A model generated the notes under the pieces. It saw only the letters and a list, made by a program, of their open reading frames with translations. It had not been told where the DNA came from and did not search any database. Shown here in pieces: positions 16,648 through 25,270 of a DNA stretch of 46,882 bases. The stretch lies in NCBI GenBank assembly GCA_903822495.1, contig CAIJPD010000040.1, positions 1-46,882 of the forward strand, in the 5' to 3' direction. The position numbers were made by a program, and so were the translations under genes. Numbering within the stretch: the stretch's first letter is position 1; each line of letters starts with the position of its first letter. The stretch comes from an uncultured Chloroflexota bacterium (lineage in GTDB: Bacteria > Chloroflexota > Limnocylindria > Limnocylindrales > CSP1-4).

Positions 16648-17462
16648 TCGACCAGATCACGCACCTCCTCGGCTACGAGTTCGCCCAGAACGCCGTCATC
16701 GCGGGGCTGCTCGTGGCGGTCGTGGCCGGGCTGGTCAGTCGCTTCGTGGTCGCCCGCAACATGTCCTTCGCGGTGCACGCGCTGGCCGAGCTCGGCTTCA
16801 CCGGCGCTGCCGGATTCGTGCTCATCGGCCTGTCACCCGTCCTCGGCCTCCTGACGGGCTCCCTCCTGACGGCCGTCTTCATCGCGACCCTCGGTCAGCG
16901 GATCCGGGAACGCGACGCCATCGTGGGTGTCGTCATGGCCTTCGGTCTCGGCCTCGGCGTCCTGTTCATCACCCTCTACACCCGGTACGCCTCGGAGGCG
17001 TTCGCGATCCTGTTCGGGGCGATCACCGCCGTGAGCCGGGGCGACCTGCTCCTGCTCGGCGCAATGGCGGTGATCGTCATTGTCGGCCTGGGGATCCTGT
17101 ACCGGCCGTTGACCTTCGCCAGCGTCGATCCGGTCGTGGCCGAGGCGCGCGGCGTGCCAGTCCGACTGATCTCGATCGTCTTCCTGCTCCTCCTGGCTGC
17201 CGCCGTCGCCGAGGCCGTGCAGGTCGTGGGCGTGCTCCTGATCCTGACGCTCCTGATCACGCCGGGCGCCACCGCCGAACGACTCACCGCCCATCCTGGC
17301 CGGGCCACGCTCGCCAGCGTCGGGGTTGCCCTGCTCGCGACGCTCGGCGGCATCGGGTTGGCATTGGCGACGACGATCCCGGTGAGCTTCTTCGTGACGA
17401 CGATCGCCTTCGCCTGCTACCTCGGCGCTCGATTTGGTCCCCTGTCCCGAGGCGCGCGATAG
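16644..17462 (+). CDS. znuB: Zinc ABC transporter permease
   Basis: A 272-residue cluster A-I metal permease with about eight membrane helices. It contains the family features SFAVHALAELGFTGAAG, the VDPVVAEARGVPV coupling loop that contacts the ATPase, and LLILTLLITPGATA. With ZnuA and ZnuC it forms the inner-membrane zinc importer. Its ATG overlaps the znuC stop by 4 bases, indicating coupled translation. Confidence 0.9.
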   Translation: MIDQITHLLGYEFAQNAVIAGLLVAVVAGLVSRFVVARNMSFAVHALAELGFTGAAGFVLIGLSPVLGLLTGSLLTAVFIATLGQRIRERDAIVGVVMAFGLGLGVLFITLYTRYASEAFAILFGAITAVSRGDLLLLGAMAVIVIVGLGILYRPLTFASVDPVVAEARGVPVRLISIVFLLLLAAAVAEAVQVVGVLLILTLLITPGATAERLTAHPGRATLASVGVALLATLGGIGLALATTIPVSFFVTTIAFACYLGARFGPLSRGAR

Positions 17463-17486
17463 GTCGCGATCCACGAGTTCTGCCTC

Positions 17487-18410
17487 TCAGCGAAGCGCCG
17501 CCAGCGCCGCCTCCACCTCTCCGGGTGCGATGAGCACGTCGAACACCGCCGTCGCCCGCCCGTCCGCGCCAACGACCACCACCGACGTCTCGGTGGGCAT
17601 GCCCCAGATCAGGATCGCCGCCGAAGGCTGGAGGTTCCCTCCGGCGTCGAGCGCCGGCTGGAGCCGGCCGTCCTGCCAGGTCTCGGCGTACGACTCCAGG
17701 TGGACGAAGGCCACGTCCTTGTTGGCGCGCGCGGCGGCCTTGAAGCGCGCCATCGCCGGCCCGCAGCTGCCGTTGGTGCAGAACCCGGGGCTGCCGAACA
17801 TGATCGCGAACGGCCGGTGGGCGTCCAGCAGCCCGGCGACTGATTGTTCGTAGAAGCGCGGCTCGGGGACCACGTCGGTGGTCAGGCGACGCGGGTCGCC
17901 ACCGATCGTCGCCAGCGTGGGGTTGTCGACCCGCGGGACCGGCGTCCCGACGGCCACCCCGGGCCGGCGCTCCAGCACCTCCACCCGGATCCGGACAGCG
18001 GGCGCGTGGACGCGGTCGCCCATAATGAACACCTCCAGCTGCCACGTGCCCGCGTGCGGGGCCTGCACGTGCGCGACATATAGCCCGGAGAGGTCGTCGA
18101 CAGCCCACAGGAAGGTGGCCTCCACCTCCGCCCCGCCGGCGCCGGCCCCCGCGGGCGCGTCGTCCGCCGGGACCAGCCGGATGGTCGAACGCCGATCGCG
18201 CAGCGCGGCCGGCCGGCTGGTGGCCGCGTCCAGCACGGAGTAGAGGATGCGATTTTCGCCCACCGCCAGCACCGGCGAGATAATGACGGGGAAGATGGTC
18301 GTGATAGGTCCGCCGCTGGCGGATGGACCGCCGGGGGCGCATGCCGCGGCCAGCGCCGCGCCCGCCAGGGCGAGCGCCACCAGCCTCGACCCGCGCCCCA
18401 CGGCGGTCAT
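17487..18410 (-). CDS. Lipoprotein with thioredoxin-like domain
   Basis: A 307-residue exported protein with a lipobox-like ALAAAC at residues about 19-24. An N-terminal beta domain (about 35-150) is followed by a thioredoxin-fold region (about 185-307) with FAIMFGSPGFCTNGSC, giving a CxxxxC pair rather than the usual CxxC, and the strands VAFVHLESYAE and TSVVVVGADGR. It lies 4 bases downstream of the PCuAC gene, which itself follows a Sco gene, so a role in copper delivery or thiol handling during oxidase assembly is likely but inferred. Confidence 0.65.
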   Translation of the reverse strand: MTAVGRGSRLVALALAGAALAAACAPGGPSASGGPITTIFPVIISPVLAVGENRILYSVLDAATSRPAALRDRRSTIRLVPADDAPAGAGAGGAEVEATFLWAVDDLSGLYVAHVQAPHAGTWQLEVFIMGDRVHAPAVRIRVEVLERRPGVAVGTPVPRVDNPTLATIGGDPRRLTTDVVPEPRFYEQSVAGLLDAHRPFAIMFGSPGFCTNGSCGPAMARFKAAARANKDVAFVHLESYAETWQDGRLQPALDAGGNLQPSAAILIWGMPTETSVVVVGADGRATAVFDVLIAPGEVEAALAALR

Positions 18411-18414
18411 GGCG

Positions 18415-19002
18415 TCAGACGCCCTTGATCTCGGCCGTGACCTTGACGGCCCCGGCGTTCTTGAACGTCAGGGTGATCTCGATCTTGTCGCCGATCTTGA
18501 TGGTCCCGGTGGGCTCCATCAGCATCATGTGGTAGCTGCCGGACTTCAGCTCCACGCTGCCCTTGGCGGGCACCGGGATCTCGCTGATCGGCCGCATCTC
18601 CATCATGGGCGCCATCGACGCGCCGGAGGCCATGGGCGCGGCGGTGGCCATGCCGCCCATCCCGCTCGACGCGGCCGCGGACGCCGGCGCCGGCGTCCCG
18701 GACACCGCGACAGTCTCGTGCAGCTCCACCTTCCCGTAGGCGGGCGAGGAGGCCGAGATCAGGGCGTCGGCCCTGTCGCCGGCGTTCTCGATCAGGACGA
18801 ACCCCGCGGCCGTCTTGGTGGGGTCGGTGACGCGGACCCACGCGTTCTTCGCGGTGATCGACGCCGCGGACGTGCAGGCGGACAGGACCAGGCCGGCGAC
18901 GAGCGCGAGGGCGATGGCCGGCCGTCGAATCGGGCGGGGTCGAACCCGGCCGGGCCGGCCGGCGAGGTGTTCCGTGGTGGCGGTGGAGGTATCGGTGGTC
19001 AC
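18415..19002 (-). CDS. PCuAC-family copper chaperone (lipoprotein)
   Basis: A 195-residue periplasmic copper chaperone. The GTG at 19002 is chosen because AAAGGAG lies a few bases upstream; the longer open frame is out-of-frame Sco sequence. It has a lipobox (LVLSAC), and the copper ligands of the H-M-x-HxM pattern: LHETVAV, MEMRPISEIPV and YHMMLM. A Met-rich insertion (GMGGMATAAPMASGASM) between the first His and the rest is unusual and could add copper-binding sites. It receives Cu(I) and hands it to the CuA or CuB centre of cytochrome oxidase, together with the Sco protein encoded just upstream. Confidence 0.8.
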   Translation of the reverse strand: MTTDTSTATTEHLAGRPGRVRPRPIRRPAIALALVAGLVLSACTSAASITAKNAWVRVTDPTKTAAGFVLIENAGDRADALISASSPAYGKVELHETVAVSGTPAPASAAASSGMGGMATAAPMASGASMAPMMEMRPISEIPVPAKGSVELKSGSYHMMLMEPTGTIKIGDKIEITLTFKNAGAVKVTAEIKGV

Positions 19003-19019
19003 GTGGGACTCCTTTGGGA

Positions 19020-19679
19020 TCAGCGGGTCAGCTCGTCGATCGTCTCGACGAACAGGACCGCGGGGGTGCCGTAGGGGTAGAAGAAGCGCAGCCTGCCGGC
19101 CGTGTCCAGCACAAACGTGCCGGCCGTGTGGCTCATGGCGTAGCCGCCGCCCTGATTGACGGGCCCCTTCTGGTAGAAGACGCCCCACGCGGACGCGGCG
19201 GCGGCGGTCTCGGCGGCGGTGCCGGACAGGCCGGTCATCGGGGCGCCGAAGTACGTGAGGTAGGACGCCAGCGAAGCCGGGGTGTCCCGCTCTGGGTCCA
19301 CGGTGACGAAGACCGAGGCGACCCGGTCCGGGCGGGCCAGGACCACGTCGCGGTTGATCGCCAGCGTGGTCGGGCAGACGTCCGGGCAGTTGGTGTAGCC
19401 GAAGTTGAGGAGCACGACGCGGCCGGCCAGCCGCGCCATCGTGAATCGGTTGCCGGAGCTGTCCACCAGGGAGAGCGACGGCGCCGCCTCCGGTGGGTTG
19501 TAGACACGTGGCGCATACGCCGCGCGGTCGGGAGTGGGGGATGGGACGGGCCCGGGCGCGGCCGCACCGAGCCGGCTCAGGCTCAGGGCGACCGCGACGG
19601 CGAGCAGGACCAGCGCGCTTAGCACCGTCAGGCCGGCGGGTGAGCGGCGCGCGGCGAGCCACGCGCGAACGTTGGACAA
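19020..19679 (-). CDS. Sco1/SenC/PrrC-family copper chaperone
   Basis: A 219-residue membrane-anchored thioredoxin-fold protein (helix about 16-34). The copper-binding residues are present: NCPDVCP with C98 and C102, and H184 in AMSHTAG. VTVDPERDTP is also a family hallmark. It helps assemble the CuA site of cytochrome c oxidase. The TTG at 19679 is taken as start because it is the last plausible start before the helix, and the upstream extension has no support. It belongs to a minus-strand operon with the four-helix protein (upstream), PCuAC and the lipoprotein (downstream). Confidence 0.85.
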   Translation of the reverse strand: MSNVRAWLAARRSPAGLTVLSALVLLAVAVALSLSRLGAAAPGPVPSPTPDRAAYAPRVYNPPEAAPSLSLVDSSGNRFTMARLAGRVVLLNFGYTNCPDVCPTTLAINRDVVLARPDRVASVFVTVDPERDTPASLASYLTYFGAPMTGLSGTAAETAAAASAWGVFYQKGPVNQGGGYAMSHTAGTFVLDTAGRLRFFYPYGTPAVLFVETIDELTR

Positions 19680-19768
19680 GGAGACACCTCGGGGTGCCAC
19701 GCTCGGGCGGCGGGACGGCCGGGACCGGCGGGGGAGCCAGGACCACCGGCAATGGGCCGGCGGTGTGG

Positions 19769-20467
19769 TCAGGCGGCGGCGCCCACGGGCGGTGCCCGGC
19801 CCGAGGGGAGCGCGCCCAGCCAGAGGCTGTGGCCGGCGGCGCCCAGGTCCCGCCAGCGGGCGAGGACGCCGCCATCGTGCGTGATGACCCTGGCCGGTGG
19901 CGGCGGCGAGGCGGAGAGGCGGCGGCGCAGCGTGACCTCGCGCCAGCGGAGCCACGTGCCCGCGACGGCGAGGAGGGCCCCGATCGACACCAGGACGGGC
20001 AGGACCAGCGGCGGGTCCAGGACCCACAGGCCCGCCGGCGCCTGCCCGGCGAGCGCCTGCTCCAGGTTCTCCTGGAGGGTGTAGCCGACGACGATGACGG
20101 CGGCCATCCGGACGGCGGAGCGGAGGACGGCCGCAGCGGAGACGCGCTCCACGGCCTGTCCGTGGACCCCCGAGGGAGCCCGGCCTGCCACGCGGCGGTT
20201 CGTGGCGCCGCGCCCGTGGAGCGCGAGCCAGAGTCGTCCCAGCCCGATCAGCATGGCCGCCAGCGGGACCCCGGCCGCCACGAGCGCCAACAGCGCGAAG
20301 GTTAGCCAGTAGCCGTGGCCGGTCGCCGCCATGGCCTCGTGGTAGGACGGCCCGAAGGTGGCGAGGTAGACGGCGGTGTGCCCAACGATCAGGCCGATCG
20401 TCGCCAGGGCCAGGAAGCGGGCGCGCCGGAACGGCGCGACGGCCGACGGGCGAAGCGAGAGCACCAC
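19769..20467 (-). CDS. Four-helix membrane protein, unnamed family (paralogue 1)
   Basis: A 232-residue protein with about four membrane helices: about 14-34 (RFLALATIGLIVGHTAVYL), the GHGYWLTFALLALVAAGVPL helix, the VGYTLQENLEQAL helix and the VLPVLVSIGALLAVAGTWLRW helix. It shares with two other proteins in this window a His at the end of helix 1, GHxYW before helix 2, QENxE in helix 3 and a GRAPP tail. The start (GTG at 20467 or 20464) lacks a clear ribosome binding site. It is the first gene of the Sco-PCuAC operon. Function is unknown; copper-linked neighbours suggest metal handling or oxidase assembly. Confidence 0.6.
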   Translation of the reverse strand: MVLSLRPSAVAPFRRARFLALATIGLIVGHTAVYLATFGPSYHEAMAATGHGYWLTFALLALVAAGVPLAAMLIGLGRLWLALHGRGATNRRVAGRAPSGVHGQAVERVSAAAVLRSAVRMAAVIVVGYTLQENLEQALAGQAPAGLWVLDPPLVLPVLVSIGALLAVAGTWLRWREVTLRRRLSASPPPPARVITHDGGVLARWRDLGAAGHSLWLGALPSGRAPPVGAAA

Positions 20468-20639
20468 GGCAACAGGATAGCCCGACGCGGCCTCACCGCC
20501 TGCCCAATCTCCTCGCGCGGCGTCGCCTCGCTGTCGGGCGGACGAGGCGCACGCGCCAAGTCGGCTCGAAGCTGGTACCCGTCCGCCCCGGCGCCGAGTT
20601 CGGCTTTGTTCGTGCCCGAAGTTGGGTAGACTCCGCGAC

Positions 20640-21317
20640 GTGATTCTCGAGGGCGTCCCCGCCACCATCGATCGCCTGCGCCGATTGCGCTTCCTGGCCG
20701 TGGCGCTGGTCGGCCTGGTGGTCAGCCACGACGGCGTGTTCATGGCCCAGTATGGGGTCGCGGATCCCGGTGCCTTGCCCGGCACCGGCCACTCCTACTG
20801 GCTCGCCTTCGGTGTCCTGTCCCTCCTCGCGGCCGGCGTGCCGCTCGTTGCCAGCGCGATGCTGGTGCGGGCGCTTCACCGCCGGCTGCGCGGTGAGCCA
20901 ATCCCCGGCCCGCTCCCGGAGCTGCCTGCGACGTCGTACCTGACGGAGTTGCGCTCCCTTCTGCCACGGCTGTTCATCACCATTACCGGATGCTTCGTCG
21001 TCCAGGAGAACGTCGAACACGTGGTCTCGGGACAAGGGCTGCCGGGCCTCTGGGTCCTCTCCTGGCCTGAGTACCCCATGGCCATCCCGGTGCTGTTCGC
21101 CGTCAGCTTGGTGCTCGCCTTGGCAGGGGCCTGGATCCGCTGGCGGTGCGTCAACCTGGTGCGCCGGCTCCTCGCCGTCGCTGCCTGGCGACGCTGGCTG
21201 CGAGCCCACGCCATTCGCCCGGGCGTGGCATGGGGCACGCTCCCGGTCAGGGTCGTCACCGGCCGCCTCCTCGCGCGCCGACTCGCGGGCCGCGCCCCGC
21301 CGGCCGTCGCGGCCTGA
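20640..21317 (+). CDS. Four-helix membrane protein, unnamed family (paralogue 2)
   Basis: A 225-residue paralogue of the protein at 19769-20467, encoded divergently from it. It has VVSHDGVFMAQYG at the end of helix 1, GHSYW before helix 2, FVVQENVEHVVSG in helix 3, a fourth helix ending in WIRW, and the GRAPP tail. The GTG at 20640 is chosen; a TTG at 20622 is possible. It is followed by the YcnI and CopC-CopD genes on the same strand. Conserved His, Asp and Glu residues at helix ends could bind a metal, but this is inference. Confidence 0.6.
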   Translation: MILEGVPATIDRLRRLRFLAVALVGLVVSHDGVFMAQYGVADPGALPGTGHSYWLAFGVLSLLAAGVPLVASAMLVRALHRRLRGEPIPGPLPELPATSYLTELRSLLPRLFITITGCFVVQENVEHVVSGQGLPGLWVLSWPEYPMAIPVLFAVSLVLALAGAWIRWRCVNLVRRLLAVAAWRRWLRAHAIRPGVAWGTLPVRVVTGRLLARRLAGRAPPAVAA

Positions 21318-21449
21318 CGCTGCACCCAGCGGCCGCCTGGCCGCCCTGCGCGGGGCCTCCATCCTGAGCCTACCCGGCCGCCGTCTGGCGCACGCCGTGT
21401 CGCTTGGCACGCCGGCCGGGCACCCACGACTTCGAACTGAGGACTCCAA

Positions 21450-22172
21450 ATGTCGAACGGTATCCGCGTGCGCCTCGGCGGCGCCTCCATCGCCGCGATC
21501 GCCCTGGTGGTTGCTGCCACCGGCGTCGTCGGCGCCCATGTGACCATCCCGGACGGGAAGACGATTGTCACGAACACGTCGGCGATCATCCATCTCCGCG
21601 TCCCCCACGGCTGCTCCGGCAAGTCGACCACCACGGTCAAGGTCCAGCTGCCCGACGGCGTCGTGGGCGCAAAGCCCGAGCTCATCGGCGGCTGGACGGT
21701 CACCACGACCAAGTCGCCCGCCGACTACACGCTGAGTGGCACCAAGTACACGGAGCGCGTCAGCACCATCAGCTGGACCGGCGGCCCGCTGGGCGACGAC
21801 CAGTTCATGGAGTTCGGCATCAGCGCCACGTTCCAGCTGGCGCCCGGCTCGTACACCATGCCGGTCGTCCAGCTGTGCGGGGCCACCGATTCCGTGAGCT
21901 GGAACGAGGTCGCGGCGCCAGGCGCCACCGCGGAGCCGGAGCACCCCGCCCCGAAGTTCACCGTGATCGCCGCGGCTGCCACGACGGCTCCGGCCGCCAG
22001 CGCAGTCCCGGCCGCAGCCACCACCGCCGCCCCGGCAGCCACCGCCGCCCCGGCAGCGGCGACTCCGGCCAGCGCCTCCGACAGCCCGAACCTCGTCAGC
22101 TGGGGCGCACTCGCTTTGGCCGCCGTCGCGCTCCTGGTGAGCGTTGCCGGCAGCCTCCGCCGGCGCGCCTGA
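21450..22172 (+). CDS. YcnI-like (DUF1775) copper-associated exported protein
   Basis: A 240-residue protein with a signal peptide (about 1-29) that leaves His at the mature N-terminus (AHVTIPD), as in YcnI proteins, where that His with nearby acidic residues and a Trp binds Cu(II). The conserved core continues through VPHGCSGKSTTTVKVQLPDG and ISWTGGPL to about 150. An Ala/Pro/Thr-rich linker and a C-terminal membrane helix anchor it to the membrane. GAGGAC lies just upstream of the ATG. The gene precedes a CopC-CopD fusion, the usual partner of this family. Confidence 0.85.
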   Translation: MSNGIRVRLGGASIAAIALVVAATGVVGAHVTIPDGKTIVTNTSAIIHLRVPHGCSGKSTTTVKVQLPDGVVGAKPELIGGWTVTTTKSPADYTLSGTKYTERVSTISWTGGPLGDDQFMEFGISATFQLAPGSYTMPVVQLCGATDSVSWNEVAAPGATAEPEHPAPKFTVIAAAATTAPAASAVPAAATTAAPAATAAPAAATPASASDSPNLVSWGALALAAVALLVSVAGSLRRRA

Positions 22173-22215
22173 GAGGCCGGTAGCCGGGCGCGGCGTGGCA
22201 GCGAGGCCCCGACGG

Positions 22216-23751
22216 ATGCGTTGGCATCCGTGGGTTCAGCGTGCCCACCGGCCCGGCACCCTCCTCCTCGTCATCCTGGCGCTGGTCCTCGGCGCGGCCC
22301 TCGGCTTACCGGGCGCCACGCTGGGACACGCCGGCTTCCTGGGTTCCAGCCCGGCGGACGGTGAGCACCTCGCCACGCCGCCCGCCCGGCTGACCCTCTC
22401 GTTCAGCGAGGCGATCGGCATCAGCGCCGATGGCGTGCGCCTCGTGGATTCGGCGGGCCACGCGCTCGGCCTCCCGCCCGCCCAGGCCGCCGGCTCGAGG
22501 GTCATTCAGGACCTGCCCATTCTCGGATCGGGTTGGTACCTCGCCACATGGTCCGTGGTGAGCGAGGACGGCCACGTCGTGCATGGGGCGGCGGCCTTCG
22601 CCGTGGGCGACGTCAGCGGCCCGCCGCCGGTCGCAGTCGCCGATCCGGGCGAGGTGGCCGCCGGACCGGTCGCGCGTGCGATCGCGAACGCCGGCCAGCT
22701 CGTTGCCACCGGCGCCCTGGTCGCCTGGCTGCTCTATCGGGGCCGCGGGGCCCGCGTCCGCAGGCTCGGGCTGGGTGCCTCCCTGATCGGGGCCGCAGGA
22801 GCCGCCGCCCTGGCCGTCCTCGTGGCGGGTGTGGGCGGAGCCGCCGTGCTGGGAACCGCCCCCTTTGCGGGCGCGGCCGTCCGCAGCGCTGCGCTGGCCC
22901 TCGCGGCCATCGCCTGGCGGCGCCGGCCAGCGCTGGCGGTGCCACCCGTGGTCGCCGCGCTCGTCGCCATGCTGGCCGGCGGCCACCCGGGCGGCGATCC
23001 CCTGACCGCGACCCTCCTGCTGGTCCACCTCGCCGGCGCGGGCGGCTGGCTGTCGGCCGCGCCGGCGATCCTCATGGTCCTGACCGACCCCAGCGTGCCC
23101 GACGCGGTGGCGGACGGCGTCATACGGCGTTTCTCGCGGAGCGCGCCCATCATGCTCGGCGCGGCCGTGGCTGGCGGCACCCTGCTCGCCCTCGACCTCA
23201 CCGCGGGCCTCGCATCCGTCACGCCGATCTACCTGGCCGCCCTGGCCGGCAAGGTCCTCGCGGTCGGCCTGGGAGCCCTGCTGGGAGCGCTGGCCCGGCG
23301 CCGCCTGGCGGGCACCCGACCGAACCGGCACGCCCTCCTTCGCGTCTTCACGGCCGACGTGGTCCTGTTCCTCGTGGTCGTTGGCTTCAGCGCGTTGCTC
23401 ACCGTCGGCGCGCCGATCCCGAGCCTCGCGTCCGCACTCCACGTGGGCCACTGCGAGACGGAGGTCAATGGGCGATTCGTCGACGTCAGCCTCGATCCGG
23501 CCCGCGTGGGCGAGACGACGGTGACGATCGCCGGGACGCCGGCAGCCGTGCGAGTCTCGGTGCAGCTCCGGCGACCCGGCGACCCCGCGGCGATCGAGGC
23601 GATGGTTGTCGGCCCCGCCCCGTCTGGATCCGGCCTGGTCGCCGGCCCGATCGCCATCCCGGTTCAGGGCACGTGGGAAGTGACCGTCGTTGTGATGCCC
23701 GACGAGTTCAGCCAACTGACCGGGGCCTGCCGGCTCGCCGTCGACCCGTAG
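22216..23751 (+). CDS. CopC-CopD fusion protein
   Basis: A protein of about 511 residues. After a signal sequence, a CopC-like beta domain begins with HAGFLGSSPADGEHL, where the first His is a copper ligand, and includes WSVVSEDGHVVHG near its end with two more His. About eight membrane helices of the CopD type follow, then an extracytoplasmic C-terminal beta domain. Such fusions are linked to copper import or copper resistance. A GTG at 22195 is an alternative start. It follows the YcnI gene by 43 bases on the same strand. Confidence 0.8.
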   Translation: MRWHPWVQRAHRPGTLLLVILALVLGAALGLPGATLGHAGFLGSSPADGEHLATPPARLTLSFSEAIGISADGVRLVDSAGHALGLPPAQAAGSRVIQDLPILGSGWYLATWSVVSEDGHVVHGAAAFAVGDVSGPPPVAVADPGEVAAGPVARAIANAGQLVATGALVAWLLYRGRGARVRRLGLGASLIGAAGAAALAVLVAGVGGAAVLGTAPFAGAAVRSAALALAAIAWRRRPALAVPPVVAALVAMLAGGHPGGDPLTATLLLVHLAGAGGWLSAAPAILMVLTDPSVPDAVADGVIRRFSRSAPIMLGAAVAGGTLLALDLTAGLASVTPIYLAALAGKVLAVGLGALLGALARRRLAGTRPNRHALLRVFTADVVLFLVVVGFSALLTVGAPIPSLASALHVGHCETEVNGRFVDVSLDPARVGETTVTIAGTPAAVRVSVQLRRPGDPAAIEAMVVGPAPSGSGLVAGPIAIPVQGTWEVTVVVMPDEFSQLTGACRLAVDP

Positions 23752-23922
23752 CCGCCCCACGGTCAGCGGGTGGCCGCCGTCGGGATCGTGGAGCAAGCCG
23801 GCCGCCGAGCTCGTGCGTTCGCCGTGACGAGGGTCTTGCCGCTCTGGGTGCGTACACGGGGTAGCCCTCGAGCTGCAATTTGCCTACGCCGATGGCACCG
23901 TCCCCGCCTGAGCAGCACCCCG

Positions 23923-24311
23923 ATGGTCCCTGACGAGTTGGAACGAGCCGCCCGTGGCTTCTATGCCGCTCTGGCCTCGCTGCTCAAGAGTGATGTGGGG
24001 CCGATGCTGGACGTCTGGTCGCACGCCGACGATGTGACACACCTTGGTCTTTCGGCGAGCTGCTCATCGGCTGGGAGCCGATCCGGGACGCACCGACGGC
24101 CCAGGCTGGGCAGCACCTCGGCGGCAGCGTCGAGCCCGAAGATCTCCACTTCTCCGCCAGCCCGACCCTCGGGGCGGTCGTCGGCTACGAGCGCGGCGCC
24201 AATGTGATCGACGGAGCGCCTGTGCCGGTCGAGATCCGCGCGACGAGCGTGTATCGCCTCGAGAATGGCCGCTGGCGGATGATCGGCCACCACACGGACC
24301 GGTTCGGCTAA
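23923..24311 (+). pseudogene. NTF2/SnoaL-like protein gene with a frameshift
   Basis: The N-terminal part is read from the ATG at 23923 (ARGFYAALASLLKSD, then MLDVWSHADDVTHLG) and the rest from another frame (FGELLIGWEPIRD, then LENGRWRMIGHHTDRFG) to the stop at 24309-24311. Together they make a normal NTF2-like protein of about 130 residues, with the family's WSHADDVTxxGPFG segment broken right at the change of frame (about 24046-24055). One missing base, as GGTCTTT in place of GGTCCTTT, would explain it. Either the gene is recently dead or this is a sequencing or assembly error. Confidence 0.75.
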
Positions 24312-24656
24312 GCCCACCCTCGAGGTGCTTCCGCTGCGTCGTGTACGAACATGCCGCAGCCATCCACGAGCCCGGACTCGTTCCGCGGATCTTCCGGTGG
24401 AGCCTCCAGTAGGGGGACAACCGATCCGGCGCTGATCACACTGCGGCTTCTCTCCCGGGGCACGGCGTGGAACGGCCGGTGCTAGGCCACCATGATCAGC
24501 CCGCAGACATGTCGACACACGCCAGAGGCCAAGCCGTCGAGATCAAGGGTAACCCGGGTCTCACGGTGGTTGATTGGCCGCAACCGGCGGTAACAACCCA
24601 CCGCGGTCGCGGTGGATCGCCTGCCGTCAGCAGCTGCTCAGGTTCGCCTTCGGCGT
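24312..24656. other. Intergenic stretch between the NTF2-like gene and the cupin gene
   Basis: No gene is visible in these 345 bases between two convergent genes. A GC-rich hairpin with an 8-base stem (CCACCGCG and CGCGGTGG, 24598-24615) lies 40 bases beyond the cupin stop and may end its transcript, although no T-run follows on either strand. Confidence 0.4.
24598..24615 (-). terminator. Possible transcription-ending hairpin after the cupin gene
   Basis: CCACCGCG and CGCGGTGG pair perfectly around a 2-base spacer, about 40 bases downstream of the cupin stop codon. The missing T-run makes this a weak call. Confidence 0.3.
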
Positions 24657-25058
24657 TCAGTTGGGTCCTTCATCGGCGTCGGCTTCAGCCTTGGTCCGAT
24701 GAATCGTGCCGGGCGCGTGCTTGGGGGACGTGTAGACCGTGTAGAGCTTGAGGTCGGCCGAGCTCTCGTTCACGAAGTTGTGGCGCGTGCCGGCCGGCAC
24801 CAGGACCAGGTCGCCGGGCGTCACGGGGTGGCGCTCGCCATCAAGGACGGCGATGCCCTCGCCTTCGACGAAGACCAGGATCTGGTCCACGTCGGAATGG
24901 ACCTCCTCGCCGATCTCGCCAGCCGGAGGGAGGGTCATGACCACGACCTGGGCGTGGGGCCCGGTCGAGACGACCTCGCGAAAGGACGAGTTGCTCTTGG
25001 CTCGGGCGAGGATGTCCTCGCTGAAGGGAGCGCTCACTGAAGGGGCGACGAGCGTCAT
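24657..25058 (-). CDS. Single-domain cupin protein
   Basis: A 133-residue cupin. The two cupin motifs are visible: GEEVHSDVDQILVFVEGEG (with His and Glu/Asp ligands) and PGDLVLVPAGTRHNFVN (with the final His). The ATG at 25058 has AAGGAG eight bases upstream. Cupins bind a divalent metal and include enzymes and sensors; nothing here points to a particular reaction. It stands alone, 212 bases from the cytochrome c gene. Confidence 0.75.
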   Translation of the reverse strand: MTLVAPSVSAPFSEDILARAKSNSSFREVVSTGPHAQVVVMTLPPAGEIGEEVHSDVDQILVFVEGEGIAVLDGERHPVTPGDLVLVPAGTRHNFVNESSADLKLYTVYTSPKHAPGTIHRTKAEADADEGPN

Positions 25059-25270
25059 GGCGATCTCCTTGTCGGCGCGAGCGCGGGCCAGCTCCGAATC
25101 GAGGGCGTTCAAAGATGTGCCCCGCGAACAGCGCCCACGATCAGACTCAGCATCAGTCGTGGCGCATGCCCATGATCCGGCCCACCGGCGGTGCGTCATG
25201 ACGGGCACTCATGGCGTGGTGGCGCCATGCGGCCACCATCGCTGGACGTGCCAGTCGCCCGTACTACCCG

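Noticed and set aside
18415..19875. 486-codon version of the PCuAC gene
   Set aside because: The upstream half is out-of-frame Sco sequence; the GTG at 19002 has a ribosome binding site and signal peptide directly after it.
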